64,000 bases of DNA from Atopobiaceae bacterium (GCA_017533825.1 JAFWIE010000031.1:1-64000); one strand, 5' to 3'. Numbered from the stretch's first letter, positions 9,038 to 17,342 are shown. The notes: a model not told the origin generated them from the sequence alone. Numbers and translations: made by a program.

Positions 9038-9073
9038 AGGCGCCCTGGACGTGGAACCACGTCAAGGGCGCCT
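9038..9073. terminator. long hairpin between convergent genes
   Basis: A 17-bp inverted repeat with one mismatch (9038-9054 and 9057-9073, two-base loop) lies between the convergent EF-hand and glucokinase genes. It has no T-run on either side; a bidirectional terminator is the likely role. Confidence 0.6.
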
Positions 9074-9098
9074 AGTTGCGTTGGGTTACGCTTGTCCG

Positions 9099-10034
9099 TT
9101 AGCCCTTCATCGCCTGATAGGCGCTGCCGTACATCGCTGCGTCGTTGCCCAAGCTCGCGGGAAGGATGCGCGTACCGATGGAAGGCGCGAGGCAGTACTT
9201 GCGGAATGCGTTGCGCAGCTCCTCCGCATACAGCTTAAAGCCGCCACCGACGCCGCCGCCGATGAGGTACATCTGCGGGTCCATAATCACGGAAATCTGC
9301 GCCAAGGCATAGCCGAGGCAGTCGCACATGGTCGAGATAGCCGCAATGGCAGCCTCGTCGCCCTCGCGGTAGGCGTTGAAGACCGAGAGCGTGTCGGTGG
9401 GGCCATCGAGCTTCACAGGCTTCTGACCGAGCTTCTTGCACTCCTGCTTGTAGACGCGCACGATGCCCGATGCCGAGGCATACTGCTCGAGGCAGCCCTG
9501 ACGACCGCAGCCGCACGAAGCCGTCTCTTCGCGGTTGACGGTGATGTGGCCGATCTCGCCGCCGGCACCGAAGGCACCCGAGACAATCTTGCCAGCCGTG
9601 ACGACGCCGCCGCCGACGCCCGTGCCGATGGCGACCAGCACGAAGCTGCTCGCGTCCTTGGCCGTGCCCTGCCACAGCTCGCCGAGTGCCGCCGCGTTCG
9701 CGTCGTTGACAAACGCGAGATTCGCGTTCGGGAAGGTACGCTTGAGGGCAGCCTGCAGGCCCTTGGGGTCGAGCTCGATGTTTGCGAGCATGCCCACTTC
9801 GCCGTCATCATCAACGGGACCCGGAACATCCAGACCAACGGCAATCACGTCGTCAGCCGTGGCACCATTGTCCTCGAGCAGTTTCTTGAGACCTTCGGTA
9901 ACCACCGCGAAGGCCGCCTCGCTCACGATCTCGCCCGTCGGAATCTTGGTCGCTGCCTGCAGCTGACCCTCGGTCGAGAACATGCCTGCCTTGATGCTCG
10001 TGCCTCCGATGTCAATGCCCAGTACCTTGCTCAT
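9099..10034 (-). CDS. glk: ROK-family glucokinase
   Basis: This cytoplasmic sugar kinase (311 residues) probably phosphorylates glucose with ATP. It shows the phosphate-1 loop GIDIGGTSIKAG at the N-terminus, NDANAAALGE, GTGVGGGVV, GGEIGH, and the ROK zinc signature CGCGRQGCLEQYAS near residue 180. Length and motifs fit ROK glucokinases; ROK kinases for other hexoses or amino sugars cannot be excluded. No DNA-binding domain precedes it, so it is not a ROK repressor. GAGGAG is 7 bases upstream of the ATG. It is monocistronic. Confidence 0.9.
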   Translation of the reverse strand: MSKVLGIDIGGTSIKAGMFSTEGQLQAATKIPTGEIVSEAAFAVVTEGLKKLLEDNGATADDVIAVGLDVPGPVDDDGEVGMLANIELDPKGLQAALKRTFPNANLAFVNDANAAALGELWQGTAKDASSFVLVAIGTGVGGGVVTAGKIVSGAFGAGGEIGHITVNREETASCGCGRQGCLEQYASASGIVRVYKQECKKLGQKPVKLDGPTDTLSVFNAYREGDEAAIAAISTMCDCLGYALAQISVIMDPQMYLIGGGVGGGFKLYAEELRNAFRKYCLAPSIGTRILPASLGNDAAMYGSAYQAMKG

Positions 10035-10176
10035 GCCGTGCTCCTCTCACGTAGTTGACGCAGCTGAAGTCATGCAAACGTAGCATAGGTGCAATCTTAG
10101 CCCTTGTGCATGACAAGCACCACTGCAATATATGCAAAGTGTCCGAGCGACTCGGGCAGGGGGCAACCAGAAGCGA

Positions 10177-10213
10177 CCCGCGGGGACGGCCTGTTGGGGA
10201 CCGTCCCCGGAGG
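10177..10213. terminator. GGGGACGG/CCGTCCCC hairpin
   Basis: An inverted repeat around 10180-10205 lies about 55 bases beyond the stop of the beta-helix lipoprotein gene. A related GGGGACGGTCCCC core recurs in the terminator after the von Willebrand gene at 35532, so it may be a dispersed hairpin type in this genome. Confidence 0.4.
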
Positions 10214-10264
10214 ACCGAGCACCTGACCGCAGGGTACCCGCTGGAACGATTCCCGAGAGAACAC

Positions 10265-11659
10265 CTAGAAGCGTTGCGGCGCCATTTGGCCCGTCTGGCC
10301 CATCTGGCCCATCTCACCCATTTGGCCCGTTTGGCCCATCTCGCCCATCTGGCCCATTTCGTCGCCCATGCGACCACCCATGCCAGGTCCGCCCATTTCG
10401 TCGCGGGCACCCATGCCACCACCGGGTCCTCCCATGCCACCACCGGGTCCTCCCATGCCACCGCCCATCATGGAGTTCTGCAACTCGGTAATCTCCTCAC
10501 CGTTCACGATGACCGTTCCACCAGTGAGTTGCCCCTCGCCGTCATAGTCGAACGGCGACTGGGCATTGATGGTCACGGTTCCCCCACTTATATATAGGTT
10601 GCCGTTGGCATCGAGCGCGTCGGTGTCGCCCTGAGCCATGGTGATGGTGATGCTGCCACCGGCGATCTGTATGGTTGGCGTGCCGACGGAGACCTTGTTC
10701 GTGGCGTTGATGCCGTCGTCAGTCGCCTGTATGTCAATCGTGCCATCGTTGATGAGAACCTGCGTCGACTCGATGGCCTCCACCGCGCTCAGCTGGAAGC
10801 TGCCTCCGTCAATCTGCACGCTCGCATTGCCCTGAATCGCGTCATCGCCCGCCTCGATTACCCATGTCCCACCAGTAATGCAGATGTTGCCGAGCGTGTC
10901 GTCCTCGTCGTTCTCGGCATGGACTCCATCCTTCTGCGCGTTGATGGTGAACGTGCCGTCGGAGGCATACAGGTTGTCGTTGACCTCAAGCGCGTCGGCA
11001 ACGCACGTGATGACGTACGAGCCGCCCGTCACCTTGAGGTCGTCCTTGCTCGTGACGCCATTGTCCGTCGAGCTGATCTCCAGCGTTCCCAAGCCGTTGA
11101 GCACGAGGTCATCCTTGCTAAAGATGACCGCATCGGTGTTCGTCTCGCCATCGGCGGCGAACGTCCCCGTCACCTTGAGCACGTTGCTGCTGCCCTTTGT
11201 CGTCGTGACAAACACCTTGTCTGCGGACTTCACGTAGATGGCTGGCGCATCCGCGTTCGTGATCGAGGCTCCGTCGAGCACCAGCTGGACCTTGGCACTT
11301 GAGTCCGCATCCACCGTGACGGTGACGTCAGTCGCCGTGCCCGAGAGCACGTACGTACCCTCCTCCGTGATGCTCACGTCCTGACCGTTCGCAAGCGCAA
11401 TGCTTGTCGAACCCGTGAGGTCGGCCTCCTGGCGCAAATCGCGCTCCGTGAAGCGCCCATCGCCAGAGCCCTCGCCGATAGAGCCCCCGTCGCCAGAGCC
11501 CTCGCCATCGCTCGCAGCCGACGCGCTCGACTGGACGGCCGCGTTCGCAGCGCTCGTGGCGCTTCTCTCCTGTGCCTGCGCGCCGCATCCTATGAGAGAC
11601 ACGCTCAGCAGGCTTGCAACTATGGCTGCCTGCGCCTTGTACATGGTACGCTTCAACAT
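10265..11659 (-). CDS. carbohydrate-binding beta-helix lipoprotein with Gly/Met-rich tail
   Basis: A 464-residue surface lipoprotein with lipobox LIGC at about residues 19-22. The body (about 75-390) consists of short repeats such as GGTWVIEAGDDAIQG and GGSITITMAQGDTDALDANG, matching the DUF4353/Cthe_2159 right-handed beta-helix type known to bind polygalacturonate. The last 65 residues are an unusual Gly/Met/Gln repeat (GGMGGPGGGMGGP, then MGEMGQTGQMGEMGQ). The start ATG follows GGGAGG; the frame stays open far upstream but without a good ribosome site. PhoB-like direct repeats and a long palindrome lie upstream. Ligand and Met-tail function are unknown. Confidence 0.8.
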   Translation of the reverse strand: MLKRTMYKAQAAIVASLLSVSLIGCGAQAQERSATSAANAAVQSSASAASDGEGSGDGGSIGEGSGDGRFTERDLRQEADLTGSTSIALANGQDVSITEEGTYVLSGTATDVTVTVDADSSAKVQLVLDGASITNADAPAIYVKSADKVFVTTTKGSSNVLKVTGTFAADGETNTDAVIFSKDDLVLNGLGTLEISSTDNGVTSKDDLKVTGGSYVITCVADALEVNDNLYASDGTFTINAQKDGVHAENDEDDTLGNICITGGTWVIEAGDDAIQGNASVQIDGGSFQLSAVEAIESTQVLINDGTIDIQATDDGINATNKVSVGTPTIQIAGGSITITMAQGDTDALDANGNLYISGGTVTINAQSPFDYDGEGQLTGGTVIVNGEEITELQNSMMGGGMGGPGGGMGGPGGGMGARDEMGGPGMGGRMGDEMGQMGEMGQTGQMGEMGQMGQTGQMAPQRF

Positions 11660-11708
11660 ATGATAACCTCCCTGTCGCACACGTTCGCTTTTCGGCGACA
11701 GTGTACGA

Positions 11709-11740
11709 CCCCATCCTTTAATACTGCTTAAAGAATGGGG
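11709..11740. promoter_or_regulatory. palindrome upstream of beta-helix lipoprotein
   Basis: CCCCATCCTTTAA (11709-11721) and TTAAAGAATGGGG (11728-11740) form an inverted repeat with one mismatch around a 6-base loop, 50 bases before the start codon. It is likely an operator or a leader hairpin. Confidence 0.5.
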
Positions 11741-11764
11741 GCGCAGCTCATCTCTTCCACACTG

Positions 11765-11780
11765 TTTAAGCGACTTTAAG
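11765..11780. promoter_or_regulatory. TTTAAG direct repeats, response-regulator-like site
   Basis: TTTAAG occurs at 11765 and 11775 (CTTAAA-N4-CTTAAA on the gene strand). Ten-base direct spacing is typical of OmpR/PhoB-family sites. The two half-sites resemble the TTTAA of the adjacent palindrome. Confidence 0.45.
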
Positions 11781-11867
11781 ATTGCGAGCGATGGTTCCGG
11801 AGAAGCGGAGAATCGGCTTCGGTCCATCGCATCGATTGGTGCCGCATCCGCTGGGGCAACCCCAATG

Positions 11868-11927
11868 GACGTCCCCAGGGTATCGCCGACGTCCCCGGGG
11901 CGTCGCTGACGTCCCTGAGGCGTCGTC
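11868..11927. repeat. 20-bp tandem repeat, three copies
   Basis: Three adjacent 20-bp units beginning GACGTCCC start at 11868, 11888 and 11908, just after the 3' end of feoAB. They diverge only in the second half of each unit. Confidence 0.75.
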
Positions 11928-11949
11928 GGACAGCCCATCTCGTCACATG

Positions 11950-14298
11950 CTACCCAAGCCCCAAGGCAGAGCCGATGAGCCACACGACGAGCGCAGCGAC
12001 CCACGCGATCGCGCACTGTCCCAGCGCGACACCCAGTGCTCTCTCGCGACCGAGCTCCCGCTTGACGGCAGCGATTGCCGCCACACAAGGTGTGTACAGC
12101 AGCGAGAAGACCAGCATCGATGCCGCCTGAAGCGTGCTGAGCGCAGCAGCCACGCCACCCGGTGCCGAGAACAGCTCCTCCATGACGGCAACGACACTCT
12201 CCTTGGCCATGAAGCCGCTGATGAGCGAGGTCGCGATGCGCCAGTCACCCAGACCGATGGGGGCAAGCACCGGAACCAGCCAACCAGCGACCGAAGCGAG
12301 GATGCTTGACTCCTCGTCGCTCACGAGATTGAGCGCGGCGTCGAAGTGCGAGAGAAACCACACCGCAATCGTCGCCAAGAGGATGACGGAGAAGGCACGC
12401 TGCAGGAAGTCCTTCGCCTTCTCCCAAAGGAGCTGCACAACGCTGCGCGGACTGGGCAGGCGGTAGTTGGGAAGCTCAAGCACGAGCGGAACCGCCTCGC
12501 CCGTGAAGACGAACCTCGTGTAGACAAGTGCCGCGACGATACCCAAGACGATGCCTAGGAAGTACAGTCCCACCATGACGAGCCCGCCATGCCTGGGAAA
12601 GAATGCGTTCACGAAGAACGCGTAGATGGGCAGCTTGGCCGTGCAACTCATGAAGGGTGTCAGCAGGATGGTGATGCGCCGGTCGCGATCGGAGGGGAGG
12701 GTACGCGTCGACATGATCGCCGGGACACTGCAGCCGAATCCGATGAGCAGGGGAACGATGGAGCGTCCGGAAAGACCTATCTTGTGCAAGGGCTTGTCCA
12801 TGAAGAACGCCACGCGGGCGAGGTAACCCGAATCCTCGAGGAGCGAGAGGAAGAGGAACATCACCACAATGATGGGGAGGAACGAGAGCACCGAGCCCAC
12901 GCCCTCGAAGACGCCGTCAATCAGCAGGCTGTGCCACATCGGGTTGACGTTTGCATTCGTCATTGTCGTATCAACCAGCGCCGTGAGGTTTCCGATTCCC
13001 TCCTCGAGCAGCCCCTGCAGCCATGCGCCAATCACGTTGAAGGTGAGGTGGAACATCAGCGCCATGATGGCGACGAAGAACGGGATGGCGGTCCATTTGC
13101 CCGTGAGGATGCGGTCAATCGCCTGGCTGCGTAGGTGCTCCCGACTCTCGCGCGGCTTGATGACGCATGCGTCGCACACGTGGAAGATGAACGAGAAGCG
13201 CATGTCCGCCATGGCGGCTGCGGCATCGAGCCCGCGCTCGGCCTCCATCTGGCGGACTATGTGACCAAGGGTCTCGCGTTCGTTCTGGTCGAGAGCAAGC
13301 TGATCGATGATGAGCTCGTCTCCCTCAATCGCCTTGCTCGCGGCAAAGCGCACGGGCAGACCCGCACGCTCTGCGTGGTCCTCGATGAGGTGCCCAACCG
13401 CGTGCAGGCATCGATGCACCGCACCGCCGTGGTCCTTCGGCGAGCAGAAGTCTTGGCGCGGCGGGCGTTCCTGATAATGAGCAACGTGCAGAGCGTGCCG
13501 CACCACCTCGTCGACGCCCTCTCCCGTCGCCGCGCATATGGGAACCACCGGCACGCCTAGCAACTGCTCCATGCGATTGATGTCCACGGAGCCGCCGTTG
13601 CCCGTAAGCTCGTCCATCATGTTGAGCGCCACCACCATGGGGGTATTCATCTCGAGACACTGCATGGTGAGGTAGAGGTTGCGCTCGATGTTGGTGGAGT
13701 CTACGATGTTGATGATGCCGTGTGGATGCTCGTGCAGAACGAAGTCGCGACTTACCAGCTCCTCACTCGAGTACGGCGACATGGAGTAAATGCCCGGTAA
13801 GTCCGTTACCAGCGTGTTTGCATGCCCGCGAATCACGCCATCCTTGCGATCCACCGTTACGCCCGGGAAGTTGCCCACGTGCTGATTTGCACCGGTCAGT
13901 TGGTTGAAGAGCGTGGTCTTGCCGCAATTCTGATTACCGACCAACGCAAACGTGAGGGTCGTGTCGTCGGGCAGGGGGTGTTCTGATGTCGCATCATGAA
14001 ACCTGCCCTCTTCGCCCAAACCGGGGTGCGGCACTTGCGGCACAGGGAAATGCGTACCGTCGGTCTCCTCCGTCGGAGCGGAAGTGACATCAATGCGAGC
14101 CGCATCCGCCAAGCGCAACGTGAGCTCGTAGCCATGAATGCGCAGCTCCATAGGGTCGCCCATGGGCGCGTATTTCACCAGCGTGACCTTCGCTCCGGGA
14201 ATCACACCCATGTCGAGAAAGTGCTGGCGCAGCGCACCCTCTCCCCCGACACGCTCCACCACGGCGCTTTCGCCTATCTGCAGCTCATCGAGCGTCAC
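11950..14298 (-). CDS. feoB: FeoA-FeoB fusion ferrous iron transporter
   Basis: This 782-residue inner-membrane protein imports Fe(II). Residues 1-75 are a FeoA-type SH3-like domain (GGEGALRQHFLDMGVIPGAKV) that is normally a separate small protein. The G domain follows: G1 GNQNCGKTT near residue 118, switch TVDRKDG, G3 DLPG and G4 NMMD. A helical linker then leads to the FeoB membrane core, including the GFGCSVPAI cysteine segment of the pore region. The GTG at 14298 is chosen because AGGAGG sits 5 bases before it; the ATG at 14325 has no site and would place AGGAGG inside the gene. There is no separate feoC. Element E1 lies about 200 bases upstream. Confidence 0.93.
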   Translation of the reverse strand: MTLDELQIGESAVVERVGGEGALRQHFLDMGVIPGAKVTLVKYAPMGDPMELRIHGYELTLRLADAARIDVTSAPTEETDGTHFPVPQVPHPGLGEEGRFHDATSEHPLPDDTTLTFALVGNQNCGKTTLFNQLTGANQHVGNFPGVTVDRKDGVIRGHANTLVTDLPGIYSMSPYSSEELVSRDFVLHEHPHGIINIVDSTNIERNLYLTMQCLEMNTPMVVALNMMDELTGNGGSVDINRMEQLLGVPVVPICAATGEGVDEVVRHALHVAHYQERPPRQDFCSPKDHGGAVHRCLHAVGHLIEDHAERAGLPVRFAASKAIEGDELIIDQLALDQNERETLGHIVRQMEAERGLDAAAAMADMRFSFIFHVCDACVIKPRESREHLRSQAIDRILTGKWTAIPFFVAIMALMFHLTFNVIGAWLQGLLEEGIGNLTALVDTTMTNANVNPMWHSLLIDGVFEGVGSVLSFLPIIVVMFLFLSLLEDSGYLARVAFFMDKPLHKIGLSGRSIVPLLIGFGCSVPAIMSTRTLPSDRDRRITILLTPFMSCTAKLPIYAFFVNAFFPRHGGLVMVGLYFLGIVLGIVAALVYTRFVFTGEAVPLVLELPNYRLPSPRSVVQLLWEKAKDFLQRAFSVILLATIAVWFLSHFDAALNLVSDEESSILASVAGWLVPVLAPIGLGDWRIATSLISGFMAKESVVAVMEELFSAPGGVAAALSTLQAASMLVFSLLYTPCVAAIAAVKRELGRERALGVALGQCAIAWVAALVVWLIGSALGLG

Positions 14299-14494
14299 GT
14301 GTGCCTCCTCGCATACTCGCCGCATGCGCGGGCCACTCGGCTGCCCACTCCCCGCGGTATCAAAGGTGTATAAGGAACACTATCATGTTTGCGGTTGAAA
14401 GTCACCCGCACGCGGCGACCATGGACGAGCGAGCGGAATACAAACGGCCAATCGGCGCAAACCCTTCGGACCTAACGGTCGAGTGAAAGAATTA

Positions 14495-14649
14495 GTGCGG
14501 AAAATCGTCAGTATGAAGTCTTGCCAACTGGGCTTTTTTCATCATTGATATCGATTTTCCACACTGGATAAAATAGCCACTGTGGAAAATCGCTATCAAA
14601 ATCGGTAAAATCCCTGTTGACATCGATGTCCCACTACGATTTTCCGCAC
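14495..14649. other. palindromic element E1 (four-arm, conserved core)
   Basis: Four copies of one word alternate in orientation: GTGCGGAAAATCGT (14495-14508), its complement in 14547-14563, the forward form in 14581-14597, and the exact complement ACGATTTTCCGCAC (14636-14649). The middle pair forms a 17-bp hairpin with one mismatch around a loop containing GATAAAATAGC. Right after it is AAAATCGGTAAAA then TCCCTGTTG (14598-14619). Element E2 near 63.1 kb shares loop and core but has different arms. Promoter-like TTGATA-N18-TATTTT spans the hairpin on the feoAB strand. Function unknown. Confidence 0.7.
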
Positions 14650-14710
14650 TTATGCACAATGGTTATAAGCTCTTGCGCGCCAATTGGGCGCTTCCGTAGG
14701 CTTCTAGGTG

Positions 14711-14894
14711 CTACCAGCGGCAGTTCGGGTGCCGCAATCGGCCTTCCGGGCGCTGCCGTTGGCCTTCCGGGTGCTGTCGACGGCCGTCCGGGTACCGCAA
14801 TCGGTCTTCCGAGTGCAACCACCGGCCTTCCGAGTGCCGCAATCGGCCTTCCAGGCGCTGCCGTGGGCCTTCCGGGTGCCGCAATCGGTCTTCC
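14711..14894. repeat. 21-bp tandem repeat array
   Basis: About nine degenerate 21-bp units (CCGCAATCGGCCTTCCGGGTG type) run from 14711 to 14894 between ogt and element E1. A frame through the array would encode Ala-Ile-Gly-Leu-Pro heptads but lacks a ribosome site, so it is scored as non-coding repeat DNA. The rest of 14299-14951 holds E1 and no recognisable gene. Confidence 0.8.
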
Positions 14895-14951
14895 TAAAGG
14901 GCTTGCCTGAGAATTCCCCCAACTATCGCTCACACCTCTTGCGATGATTCC

Positions 14952-15443
14952 TCAAAGCCCAATGCCCTCGTGTGCAAGCAAGCGCACCTTCGTTTGGATG
15001 CCGCCCCCAAAGCCCGTCAAGCTGCCATCCGCCCCCACGACGCGATGACAGGGAACGATGATGGCGATGGGATTGCGCCCTGCCGCACCTCCTACAGCCC
15101 GCGCAGACGCGCGCCGCCCCGTTCTCTCCTCGATCCACCTGGCAATAGCACCATACGTAGAGGTATGCCCATAGGGGATCTCGAGCATCGCCTCACGAAC
15201 AAGCCCCTGAAAGCGCGTCGAAGGAGCCGCGAACGGCAGCTCACGCGGGTCGGGCATCTCCCCAACCAGATAACGAGCAATCCAAGAACGCGCCTGCGAG
15301 AGAACCGGGGGCTCGACATCGCGCGCCGTGCCGAGACCCTCGCAGCTGTCGCCCGCAAAGCGACAACCCGTGAGCAGTGCGCCGTCACTCGTCAGCACCA
15401 GCGTGCCCACGAGGTCAGTTTCAATCGCGATGCGATACTCCAT
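14952..15443 (-). CDS. ogt: methylated-DNA-protein cysteine methyltransferase
   Basis: This suicide repair enzyme removes O6-methylguanine lesions by transferring the alkyl group to its own cysteine. The 163 residues contain the active-site motif IVPCHRVVGADGSLTGFGGG, the helix-turn-helix segment EIPYGHTSTYGAIARWI, and the family's N-terminal ribonuclease-like domain. No Ada regulatory domain is present. It begins 9 bases after the preceding gene's stop, with GAGG inside the junction, so it is probably translated from the same transcript as the two upstream genes. Confidence 0.95.
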   Translation of the reverse strand: MEYRIAIETDLVGTLVLTSDGALLTGCRFAGDSCEGLGTARDVEPPVLSQARSWIARYLVGEMPDPRELPFAAPSTRFQGLVREAMLEIPYGHTSTYGAIARWIEERTGRRASARAVGGAAGRNPIAIIVPCHRVVGADGSLTGFGGGIQTKVRLLAHEGIGL

Positions 15444-15452
15444 GGTCTCGCC

Positions 15453-16322
15453 TCAGGCAAGGCCTTCGAATCCCAAGCGAGCCAACGTCGCATCCGCCAA
15501 CGTGACGCCCTGTGGCGTGAGGGTCGACAACCCACCAGCGTCTTCGCTCACCAGACCCCATGCGCGCAATCGCTCGAGTGCCGCACCGATCGCATCGTCG
15601 CAGGTATACCCACCTGTCGTGTCCTCCGCCGAGGCGAGGCGAATCAGTGCGAGCGTGAGTGCGTCAACCGCCTCCTCGCGCGTTGCAGGCGTGTTGCTCT
15701 CGCCGACCTCCGGAGCGACCTCGCCGGCCTTTGGAGCGACCTCGCCGGCTCCCGGAGCGACCTCGCCGACCTTCGGCGAGACCTCCCCCGCTGACGACGC
15801 GGCCGGCACCGCGCCGCGCACGCCACCGAGCGAATTCGACACCGCCTCGTGGATGCTTGCGAGCAGACCTCTTCCGTGCCCAGCATCGGAGCCACTCTCA
15901 GCTGAGGTTCCGCCAATCTTTCGGCACTCGTCCTTCCACAGGGGCAGCTGAGCATCGATGGTCGCCCGCAACTCGTCGAACGCGTCCTCGTCCACATGAT
16001 GGGTGTCACGCATGAACCGATAGAAGCGCACGAGCGACGCACCGTTGTGCTCGATCGCACGCGGCGTCGCCCACGAACACTGCTGGATGACGTAGGTCTC
16101 CATGTAGTCGTCAACCAGATAGCACCCCATCTCCGTGCTGTTGTCGTCCTCATGCAGCAAATACTCGTTGAGAAAACAGCCAACATTGCGCAGATGATGA
16201 CGTATCGTCCGATCCGGCATCCCGTCGGCCTCAAGCGACGACGCAAACGCGGCCAAATCCTTCTCGTTCTGCTGCCACTGCTCCCGAAGCGTACGCTCGT
16301 AGGAGTCTAGGTCGATGTGCAT
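15453..16322 (-). CDS. protein with integrase-like N-terminal SAM domain, no catalytic domain
   Basis: A 289-residue cytoplasmic protein of unknown role. Residues 1-110 resemble the SAM-like core-binding domain of tyrosine recombinases (DRTIRHHLRNVGCFLNEYL), but there is no R...HxxR...Y catalytic domain. A low-complexity stretch around 180-215 repeats GEVAPKA-type octamers (24-bp DNA repeats near 15705-15790), followed by a winged-helix-like end (AIGAALERLRAWGLVSEDAGG). It sits between a lipoprotein gene (16 bases upstream) and ogt. This may be a domesticated DNA-binding domain; function is not assigned. Confidence 0.6.
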   Translation of the reverse strand: MHIDLDSYERTLREQWQQNEKDLAAFASSLEADGMPDRTIRHHLRNVGCFLNEYLLHEDDNSTEMGCYLVDDYMETYVIQQCSWATPRAIEHNGASLVRFYRFMRDTHHVDEDAFDELRATIDAQLPLWKDECRKIGGTSAESGSDAGHGRGLLASIHEAVSNSLGGVRGAVPAASSAGEVSPKVGEVAPGAGEVAPKAGEVAPEVGESNTPATREEAVDALTLALIRLASAEDTTGGYTCDDAIGAALERLRAWGLVSEDAGGLSTLTPQGVTLADATLARLGFEGLA

Positions 16323-16338
16323 GCGCCCGCCCCTCTCA

Positions 16339-17169
16339 CTACTCAGCTTCCTTCACCTGCAGCTCGCCGTCGACATAGCGCAGAGTGGCCGTTGCCTCGA
16401 AGTCATGCTGGTAATAGTCACCCTTCATATAATGAATAACGAGGTAGGGTCCCTTGTCGTCCGTGGCAGCCTCGAGCCCCTCGATGGAGTACGCCCCGTC
16501 GAGGTAGGTGGTCTCGTCGAAGTTCTCGCCGAAGACCCTCACGACGTAGACGCTGGGCGCCTCATCCCCGTTGTCGCTGAAGTCGAGCCACACGTGCTCG
16601 CGCATCCCGTCCCCATCGGCATCCCACAGCCAAGCGCCGTTCTCGTACGGCACCTCATCGCCGAGCTTCGCCTCTTCTTCCTCAATGAGCGCAGAGAGCT
16701 TGTCGATAATGGCTTGGACCGCCTGGGGGTCCTCGACCGGGAACGCACCACCCGACGAGAAATTGGTGTAGGCAATCGTACGGAAGCTAAACGGGATAAT
16801 CTCGCGTCCGGAGTCGAAGTCAAAGGTGATGGTCTCGTCCGCACTGCTGATCCGGGTACTGGGATGGTCGAGGTCGATGCGAATCGCGCAGAGGTCATCC
16901 CAGATTTCGCGCATGACCTTCGGGTCGTGCACGTAGCCATCGGTGGTATGGGCGATGTACAGGCGCAGGCTCTGCACGAGGTCGTCGCCATTCTCCATGG
17001 CCTGCGCGAAGGTGTAGAAGCTCCCGTAGTGCTCGCTCATGTAGTCCGCCATGGTGACGATTCCCTTGAGGTCTTCCTTCACCGTCTGACCCACCTGAGG
17101 CCGGGATTGCGAGCAGCCAAGCAGGAAGAAGAGCGAAAGAATCGCGATGACCGATGCGATGCGCTTCAT
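16339..17169 (-). CDS. lipoprotein of unknown function
   Basis: A 276-residue exported lipoprotein with a short charged start, a hydrophobic segment and lipobox LLGC at about residue 19. The mature part is acidic and includes WDADGDGMREHVWLDF, which resembles a single calcium-binding DxDxDG loop. No enzyme family is recognisable. It is the first gene of a likely three-gene run with the SAM-domain protein and ogt, all on the minus strand with gaps of 16 and 9 bases. Confidence 0.7.
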   Translation of the reverse strand: MKRIASVIAILSLFFLLGCSQSRPQVGQTVKEDLKGIVTMADYMSEHYGSFYTFAQAMENGDDLVQSLRLYIAHTTDGYVHDPKVMREIWDDLCAIRIDLDHPSTRISSADETITFDFDSGREIIPFSFRTIAYTNFSSGGAFPVEDPQAVQAIIDKLSALIEEEEAKLGDEVPYENGAWLWDADGDGMREHVWLDFSDNGDEAPSVYVVRVFGENFDETTYLDGAYSIEGLEAATDDKGPYLVIHYMKGDYYQHDFEATATLRYVDGELQVKEAE

Positions 17170-17342
17170 TTCGAGTACCTCGCTTTCTGGGGAGGGGCAT
17201 CCCTGCGTGCTATGACAACTAAGATACTACGCGTCAGGAGCAGCATGCTTGAGACCACACCGGTCGGTCGGTGTATGATTATTAGACGGCAAGCAGTTTG
17301 GACGATGATTAACTGCTGTGTAAAGAGAAGAAGGGCAGGCAC

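Noticed and set aside
14617-14910. Heptad-repeat gene (Ala-Ile-Gly-Leu-Pro) in the 21-bp array
   Set aside because: The frame is a by-product of a repeat length divisible by three; there is no ribosome site and element E1 overlaps its start.
15453-16322. Prophage or integron integrase
   Set aside because: No catalytic R-H-R-Y residues, no attachment-site duplication and no phage genes nearby.
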